64,000 bases of DNA from Bradyrhizobium sp. 1 (GCF_023073315.1 NZ_JADPJH010000033.1:936659-1000658); one strand, 5' to 3'. Positions 25,609 through 37,730 are shown, counted from the first letter of the stretch. Notes: generated from the sequence alone by a model not told the origin. Program-made: numbers and translations.

Positions 25609-26266
25609 ACGGAATGCGGCGCTCGCTTTCGAGATAGGCCTTGATGTTCGGCCGCGCGGCAATGCGGTCGCGCAGGCCGACGAGGCCCGGGATGTCTTTC
25701 TCGAACGCCTTCATACGTCTGGGAAAGGCGTAGCGCAGCCCGTCGACGATCTGGAACAGCGAGAGATCGACGTAGGTGAGCTTACGGCCGGTGACATAGG
25801 CGCCGCCCTTGTTCTCAAGGAGCTGCTCGAAATAACCGAGATATTTCGGCACGCGCTCCGTCCAGAAATCGGCCGTGCGCTTCTTCGCCGCCGGCTTCTG
25901 GTCCTCATAGTAGAGCGAAGGCCCGAGCGGGTGATGGGTGTCGTGAATCTCCAGTACGAGATCAGTGATCGTTAGCTGAAGCTGGTGCAGCCAGAGTTTG
26001 CCGGCCTCCGTCTTCGGCGCGAGCCCATGGCGGGCGCCGAGATAGAGCAGGATGTTGGCGGTCTGGCCGATGACGAGCTTGCCGGCTTTCAGGAACGGCG
26101 GCGCAAAGGGCGGCGTGCCGTGCGCGTCCATCATCTTCATCATCGCAGCCGTCCCGCGCGCCCCCCGCGCGACGTCGACGTAAGCCGCCCCCGCCTCCTC
26201 CAGCGCCAACCGCACATATTCGCCGCGGCCCTGGATCTCGGGCCAGTAATAGAGCTCGTATTTCAT
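25562..26266 (-). CDS. glutathione S-transferase family protein
   Basis: 234 residues. The N-terminal thioredoxin-like domain starts KYELYYWPEIQGRGEYVRLA, with a Tyr near residue 7 as in Sigma/Mu-like GSTs, and GKLVIGQTANILLYLG supplies the cis-Pro/SxA-type glutathione site in variant form. The C-terminal helical domain includes GGAYVTGRKLTYVDLSLFQI, the N-capping motif. Cytoplasmic detoxification is likely. Start at the ATG at 26266; a longer frame to 26407 lacks support, and no clear ribosome site is seen for either. Confidence 0.85.
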   Translation of the reverse strand: MKYELYYWPEIQGRGEYVRLALEEAGAAYVDVARGARGTAAMMKMMDAHGTPPFAPPFLKAGKLVIGQTANILLYLGARHGLAPKTEAGKLWLHQLQLTITDLVLEIHDTHHPLGPSLYYEDQKPAAKKRTADFWTERVPKYLGYFEQLLENKGGAYVTGRKLTYVDLSLFQIVDGLRYAFPRRMKAFEKDIPGLVGLRDRIAARPNIKAYLESERRIPFNEQGIFRRYKELDD

Positions 26267-26511
26267 GGGAGGGGGTCCGTGAGCGTTGGGGGGGTCCCGA
26301 CCAACGTAGCACGCGGCGGCGGCGCGGGCGCCCCGAAAGCCGTGTCGATTAATTGCTTCCCGGGACCGTGGCGCCGGGCGAGCATACCAATGTGGGACGA
26401 TCCTCAAGCGATCGCCCAGGGGAGGACGCGGGATCTGCTGCGGGACCGTTCGGGGCGGTATCCGCGATCACATCGGGGCTGCCGCCGAGCGCGGCGCGAG
26501 GGGAGATCGTC

Positions 26512-27525
26512 ATGCACTGGAACACCGTCCGCCCAATCGCGGCAATTGCCGGTTATGCCTCGCTTTGCTGCCTCGCCATTGGTCTTGCCATCGGTCCGGA
26601 CCGCGCCTCGGCCGCGGAACTGCTCAAAGCCCGGCTGGCGCAAAATCTCGGACCTATCTCCGGCCTTGCGATCGTCGCCAAATCGAAGGGGATTTTCGAA
26701 AAGCACGGACTGGACATCACGGTCTCGAACTTCACCTCCGGCAAGCAGTGTCTGGACACCGTGATCGGGGGCGGTGCCGACATCGCGACGACGGCGGAGG
26801 CCCCCGTCACCGCTTCGGCGATGGCAAACCAGCCCATCGCCTTCGTCGCCGGCATGGAATATTCCGATCTCAAGACGCTCGTCGCGGCCAAGGCCGGCGT
26901 CAAGACCAAGGCAGATCTTCGCGGCAAGCGAATCGGATTCACGGCCGGCACCGGTAGCGAGGTTTACACGGCGACCTTGCTGAAGTCGGCGGGATTGACG
27001 CCCAAGGATGTCACCCTCGTCAATCTGCGGCCGCAGGAGATGCTGCCGGCACTTGCGGCCGGAAGCATCGACGCGTTCGATACCTGGGAGCCCCACGTCG
27101 CCAACGCGAAGAAGGCCCTGGGCGAAGCCGTCGCTGAGGTCGATACAAAGGGCACCTACTCCGAGACGTTCAATATTGTCGTCATGAGGTCCTACCTGGA
27201 CGCCAACCCTGCCCTGGTCGAGAAGTTCATCGCCGCACTGATCGATGCCGAGGTCTGGATGAAAGCACACCCGGATGAAGCGATCACGGCCGTGGCGGAG
27301 GCGGTCGGCATGAAGCGGGATGAACTCGCCCCGATCTGGGCCGACTATGTTTACCGGGTGCGTCTCGACGACCGGTTGATCGAGATTCTCAAGACCCACT
27401 CCGCATGGCGCCTCGAGAGCGGCAACCATCCTCCGGGAGCGGTGATGCCCGACTTCAGCAAGGTCGTCGTCACCGAGTCGCTGAAGAAGGTCGATCCCAC
27501 ACGCGTCACCCTGTCGTGGAAATAG
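26512..27525 (+). CDS. ABC importer substrate-binding protein (NrtA/SsuA type)
   Basis: 337 residues with a signal peptide (about 1-37). The mature protein shows the SsuA/THI5/NMT1 fold: QNLGPISGLAIVAKSKGIFE, then DIATTAEAPVTASAMANQPI and GKRIGFTAGTGSEVY. These bind sulfonates, taurine, nitrate or pyrimidine-like ligands in the periplasm. A GGGAG six bases before the ATG at 26512 gives the start. First gene of a three-gene importer with overlapping or close junctions (14 bases, then 1-base overlap). The ligand cannot be deduced. Confidence 0.9.
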   Translation: MHWNTVRPIAAIAGYASLCCLAIGLAIGPDRASAAELLKARLAQNLGPISGLAIVAKSKGIFEKHGLDITVSNFTSGKQCLDTVIGGGADIATTAEAPVTASAMANQPIAFVAGMEYSDLKTLVAAKAGVKTKADLRGKRIGFTAGTGSEVYTATLLKSAGLTPKDVTLVNLRPQEMLPALAAGSIDAFDTWEPHVANAKKALGEAVAEVDTKGTYSETFNIVVMRSYLDANPALVEKFIAALIDAEVWMKAHPDEAITAVAEAVGMKRDELAPIWADYVYRVRLDDRLIEILKTHSAWRLESGNHPPGAVMPDFSKVVVTESLKKVDPTRVTLSWK

Positions 27526-27539
27526 GCGCCCGCACGGCC

Positions 27540-28364
27540 ATGCAGGAAGCCACTTCAACACGACGCGCGATTGCCATCCGCACCGGCGGTCGCGCGCGGC
27601 GGCCGGATTCGGTTCGTCTTCGCCGTCTCAATATTCTGGTCGGGGCGCTGTCGCTTCCCTTGTTCGTCTGCCTCTGGGAACTCGTCTCCCGCTCCGGGGC
27701 CGTCAACATGGTGCTGTTCCCGCCGCCGACGGTGGTTGCTGCTGCCGTGCTCGAGTGGATACGTAGCGGACAGTTCTTTGGCGATCTGCTGGCCAGCCTC
27801 TTTCGCGTCACCACGGGGTTCATCATCGGCGGCGCGCTCGGCATCCTGTTCGGCATTCTCACCGGCCAATTCCCCGTTATCTCGAGCTTGCTGTCTCCGC
27901 TATTCCATATCCTGCGGCCGATTCCGCCGATTGCCTTCGTGCCGATCGTCATCCTCTGGTTCGGCCTGTCGGAGGCGGGAAAGCTGTTCCTCGTCGTATG
28001 GGGCGTGTTCTTCACGGTGTGGCTTTCGACCCACATCGGCGTGCAGAAGGTCGACCGCGGCCTGGTTCGGGCGGCGTTGATGCTTGGCACGCCCCGGCGG
28101 CAGATGCTGCAGGAGATCGTGCTGTTGGGCGCGCTTCCCTACATCGTGGTCGGGCTGCGCACCGCCGTCAGCATCTCCTTTTACACGCTTGTCGCGGCCG
28201 AACTGGCCGGCGCTTTCGCCGGCATCGTCTATAGGATCGAGATTGCGCAGCAGAATTTGCAAACCGGCCAGGTCATGGGCGGGCTCGCAGCGCTCGGGTT
28301 GATTTCGTTCATTGCCGACAGGCTGTTTGCGGCTCTTGCGGAACGGCTTGTCTGGTGGCGCTGA
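27540..28364 (+). CDS. ABC importer permease (SsuC/TauC type)
   Basis: 274 residues with six transmembrane helices. It belongs to the binding-protein-dependent transport family, with the EAA-type loop around AALMLGTPRRQMLQEIVLLGALP. RPIPPIAFVPIVILWFG is typical of SsuC/TauC permeases. A basic N-terminal extension of about 35 residues precedes the first helix. Translation of the ATPase starts within its stop codon (TGATG). Confidence 0.9.
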   Translation: MQEATSTRRAIAIRTGGRARRPDSVRLRRLNILVGALSLPLFVCLWELVSRSGAVNMVLFPPPTVVAAAVLEWIRSGQFFGDLLASLFRVTTGFIIGGALGILFGILTGQFPVISSLLSPLFHILRPIPPIAFVPIVILWFGLSEAGKLFLVVWGVFFTVWLSTHIGVQKVDRGLVRAALMLGTPRRQMLQEIVLLGALPYIVVGLRTAVSISFYTLVAAELAGAFAGIVYRIEIAQQNLQTGQVMGGLAALGLISFIADRLFAALAERLVWWR

Positions 28365-29224
28365 TGTCGGGACCTCGATCGAGCATGAAACTGGCCCTGG
28401 CAAGTTCGTCGGCCTCCGTCGAGGAGGTGCGGAAACAACCGGCCATTCAGGTCTCGAACCTGAGCATCGTTTTCGACACCAACCGCGGGCAGAACATCGC
28501 GGTGGATCGCGTTTCCTTTGACGTGGCGCCCGGCGAGTTCGTTTGCATCGTCGGGCCTTCCGGCTGCGGCAAGTCGACGGTGCTCAATACGATCGCCGGA
28601 CTGGAAGTGCCGTTTGAAGGCGACATCCTGGTGGAGGGCGCGCCTGTCTACAGTCCGCGCCCCGATGTCGGCATGGTGTTCCAGCAGCCGCATCTCTTTC
28701 CCTGGAAGTCCGTCCGCAGGAACATCGCCCATGGCCCCAGGATGCTTGGAAAGTCCAGGACGGAAGCGAATGCCATCGCCGACAATCTGATCGCGATGGT
28801 CGGTCTCACGCGTTTCGCCGACGCCTATCCGAACACGCTGTCCGGCGGCATGCAACAGCGCGTGGCGATCGCGCGCGCGCTGGCCAATCAGCCCCGCGTG
28901 CTGCTGATGGACGAGCCCTTCGGGGCTCTCGACGCGCAGACCCGGGCGGTGATGCAGGACAATCTGCTGGCGCTGCGCGACCGGATCAAGGCGACGATCG
29001 TGTTCGTCACGCATGACATCGACGAAGCCATCGTGCTGGCCGACCGCGTTCTCATCATGAGCGCAGGACCCGGCCGCATCTTGCGCGAAGTCGCGGTCAA
29101 GCTGCCGCGCCCGCGGTCGAGCTCCGTCATGCTCGAGCCGGCCTATCTTGCCCTCAAGAAGGATTGTCTCGACGTCATCCGCGCAGAAGGGTTGCGGGCG
29201 TTCAATCAGTCGGACGCGAACTGA
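28364..29224 (+). CDS. ABC importer ATPase (SsuB/TauB type)
   Basis: 286 residues. Walker A GPSGCGKST, Q-loop VFQQPHLFPW, signature LSGGMQQR, Walker B VLLMDEPFGALD and the switch His in VFVTHDIDEA are all present. The FxxPHLFPWKSV sequence is typical of nitrate/sulfonate/taurine-type importers. The ATG overlaps the permease stop by one base, so the two are translationally coupled; an in-frame GTG lies nine bases upstream. Third gene of the importer operon. Confidence 0.95.
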   Translation: MSGPRSSMKLALASSSASVEEVRKQPAIQVSNLSIVFDTNRGQNIAVDRVSFDVAPGEFVCIVGPSGCGKSTVLNTIAGLEVPFEGDILVEGAPVYSPRPDVGMVFQQPHLFPWKSVRRNIAHGPRMLGKSRTEANAIADNLIAMVGLTRFADAYPNTLSGGMQQRVAIARALANQPRVLLMDEPFGALDAQTRAVMQDNLLALRDRIKATIVFVTHDIDEAIVLADRVLIMSAGPGRILREVAVKLPRPRSSSVMLEPAYLALKKDCLDVIRAEGLRAFNQSDAN

Positions 29225-29314
29225 TCGCCGGAGCCCGCCAATCGTGAAGCGGATCGCAACGGGCTGGCATGGTTCTTGAATAATCGACGCCGGGTCTCAC
29301 ATGCGGAGCCGGCG

Positions 29315-30040
29315 ATGCACAGGGCGAACAGCGCGATAGCGGCGGGTGTGATGCTGGCGGAGTCGGACGGTCTGGTCAGACCGCTGCCGGGCTTGCTGGA
29401 TGGTCTCAACCGCGCTGATTGCAATCGCTTGCGTGCGATCGGCCGCGAAAAGCTCCTGGAAACCGGCCAACTGGTTTGGTCCCAGGGCGACGCACAGGCC
29501 GGGATCTACCTGATCAGCGAGGGGCGCATACGCAGCTACTATGCGGCGCCGTCGGGGCGCGAGGTTACGCTCGCCTACTGGTTTCCCGGCAACTTCGTCG
29601 GCGGCCCCGACATCTTCGGAACCGGCCCGCACATGTGGACATCGGTTGCGGCCGAACGCAGCCGGTTGACGTTCATGCCCGGACCGGCGCTGCGGCGGCT
29701 TGCGCTGGAATCGCCGACGATCGCCGTCGCCTTGCTGGATGCCCTCGCATTCAAGGCGCGATGCTATTCGGCGATGGCCCAGATGCTCGGAACACGCTCG
29801 GTGACCGAGCGGCTGCACAGCCTGCTGATCTTCCTGTCGCACGTCTACGGCGTGAAGCGCGACGGCGAAATCGTCGTCGGCATGCCGTTTACCCACGGCG
29901 ACCTCGCCAATCTCATCGGGTCCACCCGCCAATGGGTGACGGTGCAGCTCGCGCGGCTCCAGGAGGACGGCGTGATCCGATACGACAGATCCATGATTTC
30001 GATCCTGGATCTTTCCATGCTCGGGCAGTCTGCGGAATAA
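29315..30040 (+). CDS. Crp/Fnr-family regulator
   Basis: 241 residues. A cyclic-nucleotide-type sensor domain (LLETGQLVWSQGDAQAGIYL, then ISEGRIRSYYA) is followed by a Crp helix-turn-helix (MPFTHGDLANLIGSTRQWVT). No cluster of four cysteines, so not an Fnr-type iron-sulfur sensor. The start at 29315 is preferred because GGAG lies six bases upstream; a TTG at 29276 is possible. It follows the importer by 90 bases in the same direction and probably controls it or the convergent amidase. Confidence 0.85.
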   Translation: MHRANSAIAAGVMLAESDGLVRPLPGLLDGLNRADCNRLRAIGREKLLETGQLVWSQGDAQAGIYLISEGRIRSYYAAPSGREVTLAYWFPGNFVGGPDIFGTGPHMWTSVAAERSRLTFMPGPALRRLALESPTIAVALLDALAFKARCYSAMAQMLGTRSVTERLHSLLIFLSHVYGVKRDGEIVVGMPFTHGDLANLIGSTRQWVTVQLARLQEDGVIRYDRSMISILDLSMLGQSAE

Positions 30041-30050
30041 TATCCGTGCT

Positions 30051-31436
30051 TCAGCCGCCCGGTTTTAATTCGAACGCCGCTCCGCCTGCACTGGCCTCGA
30101 ACCGCCGCGCCAGTCCGATCAGCGCGCGATCATGCCAGGCCGGTGCCAGCAGGGTCACGCCCATCGGCATGCCGTTCGGCAATGTCGCGTTCGGAATAGC
30201 CACGCCGCAGAGATCGAGCAGATTGGCAAAGTACGAGTAGTAGCCAAGACGATTGTTGAGGGTGATCGGATCGCGCTGCATCTCCTCCAGCGTGAACGGC
30301 CGCGGTGCGGTCGGGACCACAAGCGCATCGATGCCCGCAAAGATCGCCTCGGCGTTGCGGCGAAGCCGGTGCAGCCGGTGAATGGCACCAAACGTGTCGG
30401 TCGCCGAATAACCTGCGGCTGAGCCCAGCACGGTCCTCGTGACATCGAGCAAGGAACTGGATTCGACGTCCACGAGCGTAGCGATGGCCGAGTGCCGCTC
30501 CGCCACCCAGGGACCGCTGAACATCAACTCCCCGGCTTGGCGGAACGGGGCGAAGTCCACCTCGATCGCCGTTCCGCCGATCTGCGCAAAACGCTCGCAG
30601 GCGCGCTCATAGAGTTCGCCGCATTCCGGCATCCCGAAGCATTCGAGATCTGCCGACGCAAGGCGGCCGAACCGGAACGATGGCGCCGCCCCGTTGGCGG
30701 GGAGAAAGGTTCTGGGCAGGCGGCTGTAGGGATCTTCGAAATCGAACCCTTCGATGATGTCGAGGATCGCCTCGCCATCGCTGACGCTATTGCAGAACAC
30801 CGAAACGCAATCGATCGTCGGGCAATTCGGCACCAGCCCGCGTGATGACACCAGCCCAATTGTCGGCTTGATTCCGACGATGTTGTTGAACCCGGCAGGT
30901 ATGCGCCCCGAGCCGCCGGTATCGGTGCCGAGCGCGAAGACGACGTGCCCGGCCGCCACGGCGACCGCGGACCCGGAACTGGAGCCGCCCGCAACATAGC
31001 GCGCATCGGCCACCGATGCGCAGGCACCATGGGGCGAACGTGCGCCAGACAGGCCTGTGGCGAACTGATCGAGATTGGTCTTTCCGAGGCAAATTGCGCC
31101 GGCCGCGGTGAGGCGTTCGACGCTGTGCGCGGAATGCCAGGGCGTGTAGCTGAACGCCGGACATGCGGCAGTGGTCGGCATTCCCTCGACATCGATATTG
31201 TCCTTCACGCCAAAGGGAATGCCGAGCAGCGGAAGATTTTCGCCCGTCCGCGCGCGCGCCACGAGCTTACGGCATTGTTCGAGCGCCTCCTCCCGCGGGC
31301 GGAGATGGATCCAGCAATTGCGGTCGCGCTCGGCCTCGATCCGGTCATACGCCGTTTCGATCGCCTCCAGCAGCAGGGACGAATTCCTGACGATGGCCTC
31401 GTGATTTGTCCTGGAGCGCGCGACAGACTGGTTCAC
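30051..31436 (-). CDS. amidase signature enzyme, allophanate hydrolase-like
   Basis: 461 residues. The amidase signature is complete: GIPFGVKDNIDVEGMPTT (catalytic Lys), then ARYVAGGSSSGSAVAVAAGH (cis-Ser and nearby) and LGTDTGGSGRIPAGF (nucleophile region). The segment SRGLVPNCPTIDCVSVFCNS resembles the N-terminal domain of AtzF/allophanate hydrolases, but the extra C-terminal domain of about 130 residues is missing. It should release ammonia from an amide or urea derivative. GTG start with AAGGAG seven bases ahead. Convergent with the Crp/Fnr gene and close to an importer, suggesting uptake and use of a nitrogen compound. Confidence 0.85.
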   Translation of the reverse strand: MNQSVARSRTNHEAIVRNSSLLLEAIETAYDRIEAERDRNCWIHLRPREEALEQCRKLVARARTGENLPLLGIPFGVKDNIDVEGMPTTAACPAFSYTPWHSAHSVERLTAAGAICLGKTNLDQFATGLSGARSPHGACASVADARYVAGGSSSGSAVAVAAGHVVFALGTDTGGSGRIPAGFNNIVGIKPTIGLVSSRGLVPNCPTIDCVSVFCNSVSDGEAILDIIEGFDFEDPYSRLPRTFLPANGAAPSFRFGRLASADLECFGMPECGELYERACERFAQIGGTAIEVDFAPFRQAGELMFSGPWVAERHSAIATLVDVESSSLLDVTRTVLGSAAGYSATDTFGAIHRLHRLRRNAEAIFAGIDALVVPTAPRPFTLEEMQRDPITLNNRLGYYSYFANLLDLCGVAIPNATLPNGMPMGVTLLAPAWHDRALIGLARRFEASAGGAAFELKPGG

Positions 31437-31549
31437 CGGATATCTCCTTCTCCAACTCGCAGGCGCGAAATTGCGGGAGCTCGGCGCGGCCAACAAGCAA
31501 TTAAGTGCTTCGCCCGAATGGCCGCCTGGAGAGGAAACGTGCCGCCCAA

Positions 31550-31584
31550 ACAAAAAGGGCGCCGTGCCGAGGCACGACGCCCTT
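31550..31584 (-). terminator. intrinsic terminator of the Tim44-like gene
   Basis: Stem AAGGGCG-x-CGTGC / GCACG-x-CGCCCTT with a CGAG loop. On the minus strand it is followed by a run of T, about 20 bases after the stop codon at 31605. Confidence 0.7.
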
Positions 31585-31604
31585 CCATGTCGCTACGTCT
31601 GCGA

Positions 31605-32573
31605 TCAGTTGGTCTGCTGGATCGCCGACAATTCCCAGGCACCGCCCGGACGGCGGGCGAAGGTCCAGACTTCGGTCGCCTCGCCCGGCTGCTCACTGCC
31701 GGCGACGATTGCGCCGGTGTTGCGGTCAACCGTCTTGTCGGTGAGCCCGAAGCGCAGCGCCACCGTGGCGTAGTCGGTCTCGCCTTCGCGCCAGGATTCC
31801 GCGAGGTCGCCCTGCAACAGCTTCACATTCGTGACCTTGTTGACGACGTTGCGCGCGCGGTTCTCGCCGAGATCCCGCTCGAAGTAACAAACCATCTCCG
31901 GGGTCGCCAGCGTGTGCAGCTTGGCCACATCCTCGTTCGACCACGCAGCCTGGACATCGCCGAGCAGGCGCTCGAACGCCTCATAATCGTCAGGCTTGAT
32001 CTCGAGCGGCGCGTTGTTGGCACTGCCGAAACCGAAGCCACCGATACCGCTGCGATTATTCGTCTGCGGTCCGGGACCGGCAGCGGCGTTAGCATTTGCA
32101 TAAGCCGCCTGCGGCGTGTGGCGGCGCTGCCACCACGACATCGCCAGCCGCACCACGAACACCACCAGCACGATCTGGATGATCAGGCCGAAAATCGACG
32201 ACAGGCCACCGAGGCCGCCGAACAGGCCGCCACCGAACAGCATGCCCAAGAGGCCTGCGCCGAGGAAGCCGGCTGCAAGGCCGCCCATGAAGCCGCCGGC
32301 GCGACCGAACAGGCCGCCGCGTGCAGGCGCAGCCGCGGCCGAATTCATGCCTGCACCCGGCTGGGTGTAGGTGCGGTTGAACTGCGAGGCCGAGCCCGGC
32401 GCCGTCGTGGTCGACGGCGGGGCCGAATAGGTGCGCGAACCGCGCGAACCCGAGGACATGCCGCCGCCGACGCGGGCGTCAGCGGACGAGATGGCGAGCG
32501 CGGTCGGCAGCGCAAGCGCCAGCACGACGGCAATCGTCTTGAAGAGAGTGCGGGACCGTTGCGAGAAAGTCAT
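31605..32573 (-). CDS. Tim44-like domain protein
   Basis: 322 residues. N-terminal signal/anchor (about 10-32), a Ser/Thr/Pro/Gln-rich segment, then a Gly-rich hydrophobic region of about 65 residues (GLFGRAGGFMGGLAAGFLGA and beyond) that probably spans the membrane twice. The C-terminal Tim44-like domain (KPDDYEAFERLLGDVQAAWS, then WTFARRPGGAWELSAIQQ) is the same fold used in the mitochondrial protein-import component. In bacteria it marks a family of inner-membrane proteins with unclear function. The ATG at 32573 is used; the frame reaches 32732. Confidence 0.8.
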   Translation of the reverse strand: MTFSQRSRTLFKTIAVVLALALPTALAISSADARVGGGMSSGSRGSRTYSAPPSTTTAPGSASQFNRTYTQPGAGMNSAAAAPARGGLFGRAGGFMGGLAAGFLGAGLLGMLFGGGLFGGLGGLSSIFGLIIQIVLVVFVVRLAMSWWQRRHTPQAAYANANAAAGPGPQTNNRSGIGGFGFGSANNAPLEIKPDDYEAFERLLGDVQAAWSNEDVAKLHTLATPEMVCYFERDLGENRARNVVNKVTNVKLLQGDLAESWREGETDYATVALRFGLTDKTVDRNTGAIVAGSEQPGEATEVWTFARRPGGAWELSAIQQTN

Positions 32574-32742
32574 GTGCGTTTCCCAAATCCCCGGCATGGG
32601 GACGTATCCATAAGATGGGCAGACTTCCCCAAAAGTGAAGACGGTTTCGGAACCCATGGCTGCGGCCCTCAGTCGCGGGGATGTGGCAAAAGCCCATATT
32701 TGACGGGGGGTTGCCGGGGGGCGGGGGAACAATGGTCTCGGG

Positions 32743-32757
32743 TTACCGGCGGGTTAA
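32743..32757. promoter_or_regulatory. possible CtrA site upstream of Tim44-like gene
   Basis: TTAC-CGGCGGG-TTAA, one mismatch from TTAA-N7-TTAA. It sits between cckA and the Tim44-like gene, about 170 bases before that start codon. Confidence 0.35.
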
Positions 32758-32817
32758 CGCGGTGAATTCCGCTTTTTCCCCCGTCCTCGACGGAGAACGA
32801 GGAAAGACCGCGCTGAC

Positions 32818-35397
<2,580 letters not shown>

Positions 35398-35555
35398 CTC
35401 AAACTGGCGCAGCCTGTCGGCAGAGAATCAACGCGCTAAGCAGCGCGCGGGGTCCTCCCTGCCTGAATTGGACCCGCAGACGCAAGGGCAGCGAAGGTGA
35501 AAGGTACGCTGATTCCCAGATTACAGCCATTTCCGGTGTTTTTCGGGTGTTTTTA

Positions 35556-36632
35556 TCACCGCCCGGCGCCGAAGCCGCTCTTCAGCCGCATGACGTAGCC
35601 GATGATTTCGGCGACTGCATGGTAGTGCTCGGTCGGGATTTCCTGGTCGATTTCGACGGTGGCGTAGAGCGCGCGGGCCAGCGGAACGTTCTCGACGATC
35701 GGGATGTCGTGCGCCCGCGCGACTTCCCGGATCTTGAAAGCGATATTGTCGACGCCCTTGGCGACGCAGATCGGCGCAGACATGCCGCGCTCGTAGGACA
35801 GTGCGATCGAATAGTGGGTCGGGTTGGTGATGATCACGGCGGCCTTGGGAACCGCTGCCATCATGCGCTTCCTGGAGCGCTGCTGGCGCAATTGCCTGAT
35901 CTTGCCCTTGATGTGCGGGTCGCCTTCGGACTGCTTGAACTCTTCCTTGATCTCCTGGAGCGACATCTTCTGCCGCTGGAACCAGCTGCGATACTGGAAG
36001 AAATAGTCGCCGATGGCGATGATCGCGAGCGCCGCAACCACCGCGCCGAGCAGATGGATGGTCAGGCTGGTGGTGGCACCCAGCATGGCTGCCGGATCGA
36101 GCTTGACCATCGCCTCCATGCGATGCCGCTCCGGCCACAGGATCGTGGTCATGACCACGCCGAGCACGATCAATTTGCCGATGCCCTTGAGAAAATTGGC
36201 CGCCGCCTGCTTGCCGAAGATGCGCTTGAAGCCCTCGGCGGGCGACAGCTTGCTGAATTTGGGCGTGAGCGATTCGGCCGACCACACCAGCCGGTGCTGG
36301 AGCATGTTGCCGGCAATGGCTGCCAGCACCAGCATCAAGAGCGGCACGCCGAGCGCCGCGAGCACGGCGACTTCGATCTGCTGCATCAGCACGAGCAGAG
36401 CCCTGCCGTCGGTCTTGATCATCCAGGAGTTGGCGAGCAGGTTGCGCATCGGCGTCATCAGCCCGCTGCCGACCGAGCCCGAGAAGGTCGAGACCACGAG
36501 CGTGCCGCCTGCGATCATGAACCAGGTGTTGATCTCCTGACTTTTCGCAACGTCGCCGCGTTCGAGCGCTTCTTCGAGACGTTTTTGCGTCGGGTCTTCT
36601 GTTTGACTCTCTGGATCGTTGTCTTCCGCCAT
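35556..36632 (-). CDS. flhB: flagellar export gate protein FlhB
   Basis: 358 residues. Four transmembrane helices in the N-terminal half, then the cytoplasmic domain with the self-cleavage motif NPTH (residues 270-273, AVIITNPTHYSIAL). FlhB switches the flagellar export apparatus from rod/hook to filament substrates. The opening MAEDNDPESQTEDPTQKRLEEA is the conserved N-terminal signature. Starts seven bases after fliR in the same direction, so last in the flgB-flgC-fliE-fliQ-fliR-flhB unit. Confidence 0.97.
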   Translation of the reverse strand: MAEDNDPESQTEDPTQKRLEEALERGDVAKSQEINTWFMIAGGTLVVSTFSGSVGSGLMTPMRNLLANSWMIKTDGRALLVLMQQIEVAVLAALGVPLLMLVLAAIAGNMLQHRLVWSAESLTPKFSKLSPAEGFKRIFGKQAAANFLKGIGKLIVLGVVMTTILWPERHRMEAMVKLDPAAMLGATTSLTIHLLGAVVAALAIIAIGDYFFQYRSWFQRQKMSLQEIKEEFKQSEGDPHIKGKIRQLRQQRSRKRMMAAVPKAAVIITNPTHYSIALSYERGMSAPICVAKGVDNIAFKIREVARAHDIPIVENVPLARALYATVEIDQEIPTEHYHAVAEIIGYVMRLKSGFGAGR

Positions 36633-36639
36633 CGATCAC

Positions 36640-37410
36640 CTATTTCAGCGGCATCATCTGGTGCATGACACCGATGAAGTAATCCAGATACGTGCCCATC
36701 ATCGCCGTGAGCACCACGGCGAGCACCAGGAAGCCGGCGAAGATCGAGAGCGGCACTCCGACGAAATAGACCTGCATCTGCGGCATCAACCGCGCCAGCA
36801 CGCCAAGCCCGATGTTGAAGACTAGGCCGAACACCAGGAAGGGCCCCGAGAGCTGCAGGCCGAGCAGGAACGCCGCGGAAAAGGCGCGCGTCGCAAGCGC
36901 CGCAACATCGCCGCTCGACACGGTCTCGCCCGGCGAGAAGATCGTGTAGCTGTCGTTCAGCGCTGCGATCACCAGATGATGGCTGTCGGTGGCAAACAGC
37001 AGCGTCACGCCCAGCATGGTCAGGAAATTGCCGACCAGCACGCCCTGCTGTCCCTGCGTCGGATCGACCGAGGTGACGAAGCCGAGCCCCATCTGCTGCG
37101 CGATCACGGCACCGGCGACCTGGAGCGCCGACAGCGTCACGCGCGCGGTTGCCCCCAGCACGATGCCGATCACGATCTCATGCAGCATCAGCACCAGCAG
37201 TGGCGCCAGCGAGCCCATGTCGACCTGGTAGGCGTTGCGGTGCAGCGGCAGGATGATCAGCGTGAGCAGCAGCGCGATCGACAGCTTTATCCGCGTCGGA
37301 ATGTTGGTCTCGCCGAGACCCGGCAACAGCATCACCATCGCACCGATCCGGGCGAAGGCGAGCATGAAGGAAGCGGCGAGCGCCGGCAGCAGCGAGACGT
37401 CGATGCGCAT
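36640..37410 (-). CDS. fliR: flagellar export gate protein FliR
   Basis: 256 residues with six or seven transmembrane helices. Family features are FARIGAMVMLLPGLGETNIPTR near the N-terminus and QVAGAVIAQQMGLGFVTSVD in the middle. FliR joins FliP and FliQ in the helical export gate. Lies 17 bases after fliQ and 7 before flhB. Confidence 0.96.
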   Translation of the reverse strand: MRIDVSLLPALAASFMLAFARIGAMVMLLPGLGETNIPTRIKLSIALLLTLIILPLHRNAYQVDMGSLAPLLVLMLHEIVIGIVLGATARVTLSALQVAGAVIAQQMGLGFVTSVDPTQGQQGVLVGNFLTMLGVTLLFATDSHHLVIAALNDSYTIFSPGETVSSGDVAALATRAFSAAFLLGLQLSGPFLVFGLVFNIGLGVLARLMPQMQVYFVGVPLSIFAGFLVLAVVLTAMMGTYLDYFIGVMHQMMPLK

Positions 37411-37427
37411 GACGGACGCACTGTGCC

Positions 37428-37691
37428 TCAGCCGCCGATGATTCGCGACGAGATACGGAGCATGTGGGAATGGAGTGCGTCGGCCATGAAGGGCAACGCC
37501 AGCAGCAACGTGGCGAAGATGGCCAAAATCTTCGGCACGTAGATCAGCGTCTGCTCCTGGATCTGCGTCAGCGCCTGGAACAGCGACACGATGACGCCGA
37601 CCACCAGCCCCACGATCATCAGCGGCGATGACACGATGACGATGGTCCAGATCGCATCGCGCGCGACGTCGAGGGTTTCGGGTCCGGTCAT
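37428..37691 (-). CDS. fliQ: flagellar export gate protein FliQ
   Basis: 87 residues with two transmembrane helices; the conserved SLFQALTQIQEQTLIYVPKI loop between them identifies FliQ, a small subunit of the export gate. Normal family length. It is separated from fliE upstream by a palindromic repeat of about 70 bases (37731-37800). Confidence 0.96.
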   Translation of the reverse strand: MTGPETLDVARDAIWTIVIVSSPLMIVGLVVGVIVSLFQALTQIQEQTLIYVPKILAIFATLLLALPFMADALHSHMLRISSRIIGG

Positions 37692-37730
37692 TCTACTTGC
37701 TCGCTTTCGGTTGTCTCACGCTTCGACGAG

